The notes below the pieces were generated by a model. That model ran no database searches and had not been told where the DNA came from. It saw only the letters and a program-made list of their open reading frames with translations. Of a stretch of DNA of 64,000 nucleotides, positions 26,301 through 33,073 are shown piece after piece; position 1 is the first letter of the stretch, and each line of letters starts with the position of its first letter. Origin of the DNA: Saprospiraceae bacterium (lineage in GTDB: Bacteria > Bacteroidota > Bacteroidia > Chitinophagales > Saprospiraceae); contig JAQXDE010000016.1 of NCBI GenBank assembly GCA_029251525.1, positions 124,001-188,000 of the forward strand, given 5' to 3'. The position numbers and the translations under genes were made by a program.

Positions 26301-26439
26301 TTCCTTCTTCACCATGACTTAGTGCATATTCAACTGCTTCCTGATCAACCGTGTTAGTTTTGGTTGATAAGAAAAACTGCCAAATACAAACTAGTGCCAT
26401 TAGCACAAGAAAGAATTTGATAAGGCCTTTACCTTGCAT
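23332..26439 (-). CDS. secDF: Protein translocase subunit SecDF (fusion)
   Basis: This 1035-residue inner-membrane protein combines SecD and SecF and uses the proton gradient to pull secreted proteins through SecYEG. The first membrane helix is at residues 7-23 and a large periplasmic P1 region follows, with YGLDLVGGMSVVMQV and VVELPGI motifs. The SecD core contains TLPGIAGIVLTIGMAVDANV, then IIYERIREEL. The SecF half starts around residue 715 (FKGGYAY) and ends with VIGYSINDTVVVFDRIREYM. These Asp and Arg residues are the conserved proton-path segments. Fusion is normal in Bacteroidota. The gene is transcribed alone from a TATATTTG -7 element and ends in a strong hairpin. Confidence 0.96.
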   Translation of the reverse strand: MQGKGLIKFFLVLMALVCIWQFFLSTKTNTVDQEAVEYALSHGEEGTAAYNEELGKYLDSISSEVVWESPFKDYTYQDLKNSQLAYGLDLVGGMSVVMQVDLSEYLMALARDNNTGPPFEDALKTAKTNQSNNNTDYITLFVDAFEAANPDQSLAPYFLNTGDDDNTLNINSSNDVVASWLRTKSTGVVKNTYERLRERIDKLGVVQPNISLDAARDMIVVELPGIKNPARARAFLEATAKLEFWQTYRNSDNNFQIIQAFSEMDERLGKIGTIEDTTKIDIPEFITQQDTIYVTDSLGNATAEIQEINPIQVPNPEFTPREAGPLFSLFAPNTSGGQDGQGSPIMGFARPNDTSAINDLFQNPAVQNMLPRDLTLMWGYKPNVDVDADGVEVSQMFLYGIKKRTGDVAPLEGDVITTASTQNNQGQIEVTLGMNNEGATTWYKMTKFASENGSREVGIVLDGEVVSCPSVRNGPISGGRTSISGGFDVQEADDLARILEIGKLPARPVIIQEAIVGPTLGKDNTQRSLTALGAGTLLVLLFMMSYYGGAGIVSIIALLLNVAFIFGSLASFGTVLTLPGIAGIVLTIGMAVDANVIIYERIREELRAGKSNSAAIRDGFQHSYSAIIDANVTTLLVAAVLSYFGLGPIKGFAVVLIIGVICSLFTAVLVGRLIIDWWTGKDKELSFWTGMSKNAFANIKVDWLGKRKMAYIFSGAIILTGLGSMFTKGFELGVEFKGGYAYNVQFADDVTVDMATLKTNLKEAFVDAPDPVVKSVSTSNTFAITTSYLINENEKDTPSKVMTALFNGVNKTAGGNLDKDAFQTDQLGITHVISSSKVGPTIADDIRRTSFYAGIFALLVVFLYIMIRFTRWEYSAGAVAALFHDSLIVLSIFSLLHGVLPFPMEIDQAFIAAILTVIGYSINDTVVVFDRIREYMNQYTGWSKEEIVNKAIDSTISRTVITSLTTLFVIAMLFIFGRGSIQGFAFALLIGVVVGTYSSVFVATPVFYDLSGDLKPKSKTTKKQKGFRRPVSSDS

Positions 26440-26486
26440 TTGTAAAAAGTTTTTAAATATTAAAAATACGTTAAAATAAAATCGCG

Positions 26487-26494
26487 CAAATATA
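26487..26494 (-). promoter_or_regulatory. -7 element of secDF
   Basis: On the minus strand TATATTTG matches TAnnTTTG exactly, 48 bases before the secDF ATG. A clear -33 TTG was not found. Confidence 0.55.
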
Positions 26495-26529
26495 CAAGAT
26501 TATACTAATAAATGCTCGTTTTTTTGGCA

Positions 26530-26561
26530 TTTGTGAATGTGCAAAAACTATTCTACTTTTG
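26530..26561 (+). promoter_or_regulatory. Promoter of the BON-LysM gene
   Basis: TTTG (26530-26533) and TACTTTTG (26554-26561) are 20 bases apart, a complete Bacteroidota promoter. The ATG is at 26719, leaving an untranslated leader of about 150 bases, long for this genome and possibly regulatory. Confidence 0.75.
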
Positions 26562-26718
26562 CGATTATAGAATTTTTACGATGAGAAACTAGTATTGTTG
26601 ATGAAATTGCCTTGTTTTTATTAAAATTAATTTTATTTTATTTAACTAGGATCACTTTTTTGACATTCCTTTTTATCTTCCATTGTATTTTTCCAAACCT
26701 TAAATCGAACAACTAAAA

Positions 26719-27213
26719 ATGGGACTATTTTCATTTCTAAAAAAAGCAGGTGCTAATTCTTTGACAAAAAAAGAAGTAGCTAAAGTTGAAAAAACTGACG
26801 AAATTAAAAAGTTAGAAGCTAAACTTTTGAACAAACAGAAAACACTAGTTTTAGAAGGGATTGTAGGAAGTCTTGGAGTTAAAACTAAAGATTTAGTTGT
26901 AAAATTTGTTTTAGATAAAGTGACAATTTCTGGACAGGTTAGTAGTAATGAAGATCGAGAAAAAATTATTCTTGCTTTGGGTAATGTTTCTGGTGTGGCT
27001 ACAGTAAATGATAAACTTACGGTTAAGAAGTCAACTCCATCAGCCATATTTTATACCGTGAAGAAAGGAGATACTCTTGGTAAGATTTCTAAAACACATT
27101 ATGGTAAAGCGAGTATGTACAAGCAAATATTTGAGGCTAACAAACCAATGCTCAAAAGTGCTAACAAAATATTCCCTGGGCAAGTCCTTAGGATTCCTTC
27201 AGTAAAAAAGTAA
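26719..27213 (+). CDS. kbp: BON and LysM domain protein, Kbp/YgaU-like
   Basis: The 164-residue protein starts MGLFSFLKKAG and matches the two-domain potassium-binding protein Kbp (YgaU). The BON domain covers about residues 50-105 (LDKVTISGQVSSNEDREKII, then ALGNVSGVATVNDKL) and the LysM domain about 111-163 (YTVKKGDTLGKISKTHYG, then KPMLKSANKIFPGQVLRIP). In E. coli Kbp is cytosolic and binds K+, although LysM usually binds peptidoglycan. The N-terminus here is similarly free of a signal peptide. It is 15 residues longer than the E. coli protein because of a Lys-rich segment at 15-40. Confidence 0.9.
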   Translation: MGLFSFLKKAGANSLTKKEVAKVEKTDEIKKLEAKLLNKQKTLVLEGIVGSLGVKTKDLVVKFVLDKVTISGQVSSNEDREKIILALGNVSGVATVNDKLTVKKSTPSAIFYTVKKGDTLGKISKTHYGKASMYKQIFEANKPMLKSANKIFPGQVLRIPSVKK

Positions 27214-27215
27214 AG

Positions 27216-27318
27216 TATTTAATGGTTAACTATGAATTTTTGGTTTCTAAATAATGATTCAAAATGTAAATTTATTTGCTTGGATTCTTATACTTGATTT
27301 ATAGTTAACCTTTAAATA
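27216..27318. repeat. Inverted repeat between convergent genes
   Basis: The 18-base arms 27216-27233 (ending GGTTAACTAT) and 27301-27318 (starting ATAGTTAACC) are reverse complements with one mismatch, separated by 67 bases. They sit between the ends of the BON-LysM gene and the dehydrogenase gene. It may act as a bidirectional transcription stop with a long loop, but the U-runs are poor. Confidence 0.55.
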
Positions 27319-28265
27319 ATATTTCTCAATTCTCCTTGTAGAAATCCTTCTACATTTTTTACTACCTCGGTTAATAGTCTTTTTCTTGCTCCAAGACTAG
27401 CCCATGCTTGATGTGGTGTGATAATGCAATTATCTAAATTCATTAATACGTGATCGGGCGATGGAGGTTCAGAGGAAAGTACATCTAGTGCAGCACCGGC
27501 GATTCTTTTATTCTCTAAAGCATTTCTTAATGCTGATTCATTGATTAAACCACCACGAGCTGTATTAATCAAATACGAAGTAGGTTTCATTTTGGCAAGA
27601 TTGAGGAGTGAAATAATTCCTTTGTTTTCCTCGGTTAAAGGTGCATGAAGACTTAATACATCACTTTGAGAAAATAGTTCATCTAATTCAACATATTCGA
27701 TACCCTCAAAAGTTTCTTTATTTGGGTTTTTTCGATTAACAATAACTTTCATTCCAAATGCTAAAGCTACATTTGCTACAGCTTTCCCAATCTTTCCAAA
27801 ACCATATATTCCCATAACCATTCCATGGACTTCATTAATTGGCTCATGCCAATATGCGAAATCGTTTTGTTTTGACCAGATGCCCAGATGAACCTCTTGA
27901 TTATATCTTTCCACTTGATTAGTTAATCCAAAAAGTAGCGCAAAAACATGTTGTGCTACTGCAGGAGTACTGTAGCCACTCACATTTGAAACAGGAATAT
28001 TTTTTTCTCTACAAAAATCTAAATCAACATTATTATAGCCTGTAGCTGAAACACAAATATATTTAAGACGAGGCAAGTGCTTTAAAATTTGACGATCTAA
28101 CACAAGTTTATTGACAATCAAGATGTCAGCTAATTTTCCCCTTTCAATGATTTCATTCCTTTTTGTGCGTGGAAAAACTGAAAAACTAGAAATTGATTCT
28201 AGACCTTTCCAATTAAGATCTCCTGGATTTAATGTATATCCATCTAGAGCAATGATTTTAGTCAT
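27312..28265 (-). CDS. D-2-hydroxyacid dehydrogenase (glycerate-dehydrogenase-like)
   Basis: It reduces a 2-oxoacid or oxidises a D-2-hydroxyacid with NAD(H). The chosen ATG at 28265 gives 317 residues starting MTKIIALDGYTLNPGDLNW, which matches the family start; a Met 17 codons upstream is less likely. Visible motifs are GIYGFGKIGKAVA (Rossmann GxGxxG), a DVLSLHAPLTEENKGII segment, NTARGGLINE with the catalytic Arg, the Glu of DVLSSEPP and the catalytic His of ITPHQAWAS. This set is complete. Closest subfamily resemblance is to glycerate dehydrogenase, but the substrate is uncertain. It converges on the BON-LysM gene. Confidence 0.88.
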   Translation of the reverse strand: MTKIIALDGYTLNPGDLNWKGLESISSFSVFPRTKRNEIIERGKLADILIVNKLVLDRQILKHLPRLKYICVSATGYNNVDLDFCREKNIPVSNVSGYSTPAVAQHVFALLFGLTNQVERYNQEVHLGIWSKQNDFAYWHEPINEVHGMVMGIYGFGKIGKAVANVALAFGMKVIVNRKNPNKETFEGIEYVELDELFSQSDVLSLHAPLTEENKGIISLLNLAKMKPTSYLINTARGGLINESALRNALENKRIAGAALDVLSSEPPSPDHVLMNLDNCIITPHQAWASLGARKRLLTEVVKNVEGFLQGELRNII

Positions 28266-28351
28266 ATTGATTTTTGTTTTAATGTGTTGTCTATCAATGT
28301 ATGTGATATTAATCAAATAGTTTAAAGTTTTATATTTATAGTGATTCAGAA

Positions 28352-28921
28352 TTAATTCTTTTTCGCAAATTGTCTTAAATGTAATTCAAGGCTACTATAC
28401 AATTCAGCCATACGATGAGGGCATCCAAAACAAGCCTCAAAACTTCCATCTTGTCGTAAATCATTTGGGAAAACAAATACTTCTGGTTTCCTATTATTTT
28501 TGATGAAGCTTAATAATTCTATTAAGTCGTTTTCTGAAAAAATGATAGATTGCTGGTTGGTGTTTTTTCTCAATTTATTGACAATATATATATCTTCAAA
28601 TTGTTTTTTTTTACTTTTTTTTCCAAAAAAATCATAAGGAGTTTTTAAAACTAGTAAAGGTGTATTCTCAATATTTAAATGAAAAATTCCAATTGGAGTT
28701 TTGTTGCAACGAACATTGAGATAGGATTTGATGAGGGTAAATTTATTTACGGAGTTAGTTGACCAAAGCTCTACTTTTTGTTCTTTTTTGAAAAAAAGTA
28801 ACTGTAATAGTTTAGTATCTTCAAGTAATTCACTACTCTCAAAATTATTTTCTTTGTAATTATTTTGGCAAGAGAAAAAACTTAAAACGAGTATTAAAAT
28901 ACTGACCTTAGAAATTGTCAT
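28352..28921 (-). CDS. Hypothetical lipoprotein, weak resemblance to YafK-type transpeptidases
   Basis: The 189-residue protein has a lipoprotein signal (MTISKVSILILVLSFFSCQ; Cys18). Mature segments include QKVELWSTNSVNKFTLIKSY, TPIGIFHLN and a C-terminal CFGCPHRMAELYSSLELHL. The order of an LW strand, a PxGxF turn and a late G-C segment resembles YafK-like L,D-transpeptidases, but the usual HG and SxGC catalytic core is not convincing. It may be a degenerate relative. The gene lies upstream of the dehydrogenase on the same strand with an 86-base gap. No function is assigned. Confidence 0.6.
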   Translation of the reverse strand: MTISKVSILILVLSFFSCQNNYKENNFESSELLEDTKLLQLLFFKKEQKVELWSTNSVNKFTLIKSYLNVRCNKTPIGIFHLNIENTPLLVLKTPYDFFGKKSKKKQFEDIYIVNKLRKNTNQQSIIFSENDLIELLSFIKNNRKPEVFVFPNDLRQDGSFEACFGCPHRMAELYSSLELHLRQFAKKN

Positions 28922-29111
28922 AAGCTATAATTTATCTTTCATCATTACAAAGGGATCCTTTTGAGATGCAAAAAGACTAAAATAAGGATATATTTTTTAA
29001 CTAAGGAAAACAATTAACTCCTAATCGTTGAAATTCCTCGAAGAAAGATCATCGTCAACTTCTAAAGTTAGATGAATCTAAAAAATTGAATCATTTGGGT
29101 AGTTAGATCCA

Positions 29112-30215
29112 TTAATTATTTAGGTTCCAATCATAAGTTTTGAAATTAACTGAGGTATTCTTCCCAATTTTTGAACTTGAAAATTTATTTAAATAGCTTT
29201 TTAAATCACCAAAATCTTTTCTGTACCAATCAAAAATTTTAGAGACTTCTACGTTGCTAGAAGTAATGGTATTGTAAATTGGGTTATTGATAAATGACTT
29301 AGTTTGTCTTTCTAGGTTTGAATTTAAATTGCCTTCTGTCCATGCTTTATTCAATAATGGTGGGCACGATTTTGCTGCACAATTTACGGCAAAATGAATC
29401 CTAGGTTCACTATAATTTGGGCGAATAATATCGTTTTCAATATTGTTTAAGCTCAAAGTTCGCTGATCGATTTTGATCCATTTGACATCCCAAGGTTTTC
29501 CATTGTTTAAATCCATAATTGATTTAATTGGGTAGTTTTTCAAAATCAATTTAATCGTATTTGCATTGTATGCATTAATCCAAAAAGCTAGAGATTTATT
29601 TCTACTCCAGGTTTTTTCAATAATAGTTTTTTCCAATACTTTAAGATATGCATCTAATTTATCTTGATCTTTTTTGAAGGTTCGGTAATTGACAACACCT
29701 GAATTATTTACATGTCTCTGTAATAGGTTATTAAAATCATCATGAAGATTAATAGTTTTTTCTTGTTTTTTTGGAGTCTTTCGTTCCATTTCAATCTTTT
29801 GCTCTATTGTCTGTTTTACTTCTTTATTAGACTCAGGTTGTTTCATTTCCTTTTCTATTAGTATTTTTTCAATCAACAATCTTTCTTTCTCATCTCCAGC
29901 TTTAGTATTCTCCTCTTTCATAATTTCAGAGTTTGGTGAATTATTATCTAATGAGCTAAACTTAGGAGTTGTTTCAACTAAAGTATTTTTTGATGAAATA
30001 TCTAATGCCATTTTATCTGGTTTTACCTCCACATTTATTTTATTTTTTACTAAAATTTTAGTTCCCTTCAATGAAGAGTTTTGAGGACTTTCAACTTTCG
30101 ATTGTAGCTGAGTTTTCTCGATATTATCTTTTGTAGAAATAGTATTAGTTCCATTGGTTTTATTATCACAACTGAGGAATAAGAATAGTACGCAAATAAA
30201 AGATAGATTTTTCAT
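29112..30215 (-). CDS. DUF547 domain-containing lipoprotein
   Basis: With the start at ATG 30215 the protein has 367 residues and a lipoprotein signal (MKNLSFICVLFLFLSCDNK, Cys16); an upstream Met would add 12 unrelated residues. Residues 20-155 are a low-complexity Lys/Glu/Ser/Thr linker. The C-terminal part (about 156-360) is a DUF547 domain: VNYRTFKKDQDKLDAYLKV, LAFWINAYNANTIKLILKNY, IHFAVNCAAKSCPPL and a late IFDWYRKDFG. This family is widespread, secreted and of unknown activity; its conserved NCAAKSCPPL segment suggests an enzyme. The long linker could span the periplasm from a lipid anchor. Confidence 0.88.
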   Translation of the reverse strand: MKNLSFICVLFLFLSCDNKTNGTNTISTKDNIEKTQLQSKVESPQNSSLKGTKILVKNKINVEVKPDKMALDISSKNTLVETTPKFSSLDNNSPNSEIMKEENTKAGDEKERLLIEKILIEKEMKQPESNKEVKQTIEQKIEMERKTPKKQEKTINLHDDFNNLLQRHVNNSGVVNYRTFKKDQDKLDAYLKVLEKTIIEKTWSRNKSLAFWINAYNANTIKLILKNYPIKSIMDLNNGKPWDVKWIKIDQRTLSLNNIENDIIRPNYSEPRIHFAVNCAAKSCPPLLNKAWTEGNLNSNLERQTKSFINNPIYNTITSSNVEVSKIFDWYRKDFGDLKSYLNKFSSSKIGKNTSVNFKTYDWNLNN

Positions 30216-30437
30216 GAAAATATTTTTTTGACATGAGGTATTTTGATCCAAAATATAATAATTTAATTAAAAGTTTATTGTGGAAAGTAACTTAAAAATC
30301 AAAGAAATGAATAGATATCCACTTAATTATTGTCTAATTATATAAAAAAGGTATTTTATTAAATTAGAGAATTAGAAATTTAAATTTTTTAAATGTCGTA
30401 ATCTATTCAGCTTCCTGACATATCCTATAAATACCTT

Positions 30438-30468
30438 TTTGTTGCCGCAATGAAATTTACTACTTTTG
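30438..30468 (+). promoter_or_regulatory. Promoter of the gldA cluster
   Basis: TTTG (30438-30441), 19 bases, then TACTTTTG (30461-30468): a full match to the Bacteroidota consensus, 43 bases before the gldA start codon. Confidence 0.8.
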
Positions 30469-30511
30469 CATTTCGTTTAAATCTGTCTAAGACAAATCAC
30501 GAAATAGAAAA

Positions 30512-31420
30512 ATGTCAGTAAAAGTAGAGCAATTAACAAAAGTATATCAAACTCAAAAAGCAGTTAACGAAATTTCTTTCGATGCAAAGAAAGGACAAGT
30601 ATTGGGTTTTTTGGGTCCAAATGGTGCCGGTAAAACAACTACCATGAAAATCATCACTTGTTTTATTCCCCAAACGGATGGTAAAGTGACGGTTTGTGGT
30701 TTCGATACTCAAGTTTCTCCTATGGAGGTACGACAAAAGATTGGGTATTTGCCAGAGCATAATCCGCTGTATAAAGATATGTATGTAAAGGAGTATTTGG
30801 GATTTGTGGGAGGATTACATAAGTTGAAAAATAAAAAGAAGAAAGTTGCAGAAATGATAGAGCGAGTTGGGCTAGGTAGGGAACAGCATAAGTTGATTGG
30901 AGCACTTTCCAAAGGTTATCGTCAAAGAGTAGGTTTAGCTCAAGCTATGTTGCATGATCCTGATGTTTTGATTTTGGATGAACCAACTTCAGGACTCGAC
31001 CCTAATCAATTAGTTGAAATTCGAAAGTTGATTATTGATTTGGGAAAAGAGAAGACAGTTATTTTTTCAACTCATATCATGCAAGAGGTTCAAGCAATTT
31101 GCGATCAAGTCTTGATTATTAATCGGGGAAAAGTTGTAGCCAACGATCCGGTAGAAGCTTTACAGCATAGAATTTCAGGATCAACCACTGTAACGGTAGA
31201 ATTCCTAGAGAAAACTCAGAAAGAGTTTTTGAGGAAAATAAGAAAAGTCAAAACCATAAAATCTTTGGGAAATAATCAATGGAAAATAACTGCTGATTTG
31301 AAGGATGATATCCGAAAAGATATTTTTGATTTTGCTGTTCAAAATAAACTTACACTTTTGGGTATGAAAAAAGATGTTTTTAGTGTGGAAGATGTTTTCC
31401 AAGAATTAACGAAAGATTAA
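30512..31420 (+). CDS. gldA: Gliding-motility ABC transporter ATP-binding subunit GldA
   Basis: The 302-residue ATPase powers the GldFG membrane complex, which is required for gliding in some Bacteroidota. Walker A is GPNGAGKTT (35-43), the signature is LSKGYRQ (132-138), Walker B and D-loop are ILDEPTSGLD (154-163) and the switch His is H188 in STHIMQE. The C-terminal 90 residues carry the KTQKEFLRKIRKVK-type extension seen in GldA. It begins a plus-strand cluster (unknown gene, gldF, gldG, DUF4340) and has its own promoter. The same family includes general ABC-2 ATPases, but the neighbours fix the assignment. Confidence 0.93.
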   Translation: MSVKVEQLTKVYQTQKAVNEISFDAKKGQVLGFLGPNGAGKTTTMKIITCFIPQTDGKVTVCGFDTQVSPMEVRQKIGYLPEHNPLYKDMYVKEYLGFVGGLHKLKNKKKKVAEMIERVGLGREQHKLIGALSKGYRQRVGLAQAMLHDPDVLILDEPTSGLDPNQLVEIRKLIIDLGKEKTVIFSTHIMQEVQAICDQVLIINRGKVVANDPVEALQHRISGSTTVTVEFLEKTQKEFLRKIRKVKTIKSLGNNQWKITADLKDDIRKDIFDFAVQNKLTLLGMKKDVFSVEDVFQELTKD

Positions 31421-31459
31421 TATTTTACCATAGATAAATCACTTATAATTTATTTTAAT

Positions 31460-32161
31460 GTGAAAAGAATATTCATAATTTTATCACTTTCGATTTGCGT
31501 AAATGCATTGTTAATTGCACAAGGCGATATGGTGTATTTGAGTAAAAATTTTAAATTCCAAGATGGCATATTTTTAAGTTTTGAAGACTTCAAAAATAAT
31601 AAGCCGACTTATAAGTGGAAAGAGGTGCTAGCAGGCGTTCATTCAAATCCTCAAAATTTTTTAGCTCAGATGTATGGTTTAAAAGTGGAGATGGTTGAAG
31701 TTTCAGAGGAAAAAGAAATTCAATATCGGAATGTTGATTTGGAATCTATTTGGGGGATTTGTTTAGATGGAATTCCCTACATTCGATTGTCACGAGAGGA
31801 ACTAAAAAAGGAAAATGTTGTTTTTGCTGGAATGAAACTACGAGGGAAAATTTGCTATTACGAATACGAGGAGTTTGTAATAGAGAAAAAAGAGATGTCT
31901 GCGTATAATCCAGTTACTGGGTACCCTTTTCGAACAAAGGATGTCGATGTCAAGGTAAAGTTGATTCATCAAAATATGCTTCATTTTGAAACTGGCGAAA
32001 CAGCAGTTTTTTCAAAAGAGAATTTTAAAGAATGGATTAAGGATGATAAAAGATTATACGAGACGGTTAGTGAATTATCAACTCAAGAGGTTGAAGATAA
32101 ATTATTTAAATGTTTGCTGATCTATGACGATAGAAATTTGGTAAAAGTTAGAAAAAAATAA
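31460..32161 (+). CDS. Exported protein of unknown function between gldA and gldF
   Basis: The 233-residue protein has a signal peptide (about residues 1-21, ending LLIAQG). The mature part is acidic and basic in turn and holds no membrane helix; recurring features are FQDGIFLSFEDFKNNKP, GAGVH-like HSNPQNF, SIWGICLDGIPYIRLSREEL and a C-terminal ETVSELSTQEVEDK helix. No known domain was recognised. The start is GTG at 31460; the overlapping ATG at 31458 is out of frame and stops at once. It lies 39 bases behind gldA and 75 bases before gldF, so it may be part of the same transcript and perhaps of the same complex. Confidence 0.78.
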   Translation: MKRIFIILSLSICVNALLIAQGDMVYLSKNFKFQDGIFLSFEDFKNNKPTYKWKEVLAGVHSNPQNFLAQMYGLKVEMVEVSEEKEIQYRNVDLESIWGICLDGIPYIRLSREELKKENVVFAGMKLRGKICYYEYEEFVIEKKEMSAYNPVTGYPFRTKDVDVKVKLIHQNMLHFETGETAVFSKENFKEWIKDDKRLYETVSELSTQEVEDKLFKCLLIYDDRNLVKVRKK

Positions 32162-32236
32162 ATTTATAGATTGATGAGAATCTTGCTTGTCATTGGTGAA
32201 AATTAAATTCAAATTTTTTCATTCAGAAATATACTT

Positions 32237-32968
32237 ATGTTAACAATTTTTTCAAAAGAAATAAATACGTTTTTTAGTTCTCTGATAGGCTATATCGCCA
32301 TAGGGGTTTTTTTATTAGTGACAGGTTTGATGATGTTTGTATTTCCTGATACGAGTTTGTTGGATTATAATTATGCAACATTAGATCAGTTATTTTCTTT
32401 AGCTCCAATGATTTTTATGTTTTTGATTCCTGCAGTTACAATGCGATCTTTTGCTGAGGAAATCCAAACTGGAACCATAGAGTTGTTGACTACTCGACCT
32501 TTGCGCGATATTGAAATTGTGATGGGGAAATACTTTGCAAATTTAATACTTGTTTTGTTCGCACTTATACCGACACTATTATATTATTATACGGTTTATC
32601 AATTAGGTTCTCCAGCGGGTAATTTGGATTCAGGTGCAATTCAAGGAAGTTACATTGGGTTGTTTCTTTTGGCAGGCGTTTATACTGCCATTGGAGTATT
32701 TGCATCATCTCTAATAGATAATCAAATTGTCTCATTTATCTTGGCAACATTCCTATGTTTTTTCATGTATTCCGGATTCTTGTTCATTAGTAAAATGCCA
32801 TTCTTCTTTGGAACTTCAGATACAATTGTACAAATGTTTGGAATTGATTATCATTATAGCTCAATTAGTCGAGGGGTCATAGATACCAGAGATATAGTTT
32901 ATTTTATTTCCATTATCGCCTTATTTATAGCAATGACTTTAGTGTCATTGGAAAAACGAAAATGGTAA
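32237..32968 (+). CDS. gldF: Gliding-motility ABC transporter permease GldF
   Basis: The 243-residue inner-membrane protein has six hydrophobic segments (first at about 12-32, last at about 215-235). The N-terminus MLTIFSKEINTFFSSLIGYI and the segment FAEEIQTGTIELLTTRPLRD are typical of ABC-2 permeases of the GldF type. It should pair with GldG and GldA as the membrane part of the transporter. The gap to gldG is 105 bases and contains no clear terminator. No odd features were seen. Confidence 0.93.
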   Translation: MLTIFSKEINTFFSSLIGYIAIGVFLLVTGLMMFVFPDTSLLDYNYATLDQLFSLAPMIFMFLIPAVTMRSFAEEIQTGTIELLTTRPLRDIEIVMGKYFANLILVLFALIPTLLYYYTVYQLGSPAGNLDSGAIQGSYIGLFLLAGVYTAIGVFASSLIDNQIVSFILATFLCFFMYSGFLFISKMPFFFGTSDTIVQMFGIDYHYSSISRGVIDTRDIVYFISIIALFIAMTLVSLEKRKW

Positions 32969-33073
32969 AGGTTTTATAATTTGAGATTAACTTTTGATTA
33001 GTTAATTTTAATGATATTTTATATGAAATATTGATTTTTATATTTTTTAAATGTAGTCAATTATTTACTTTAG

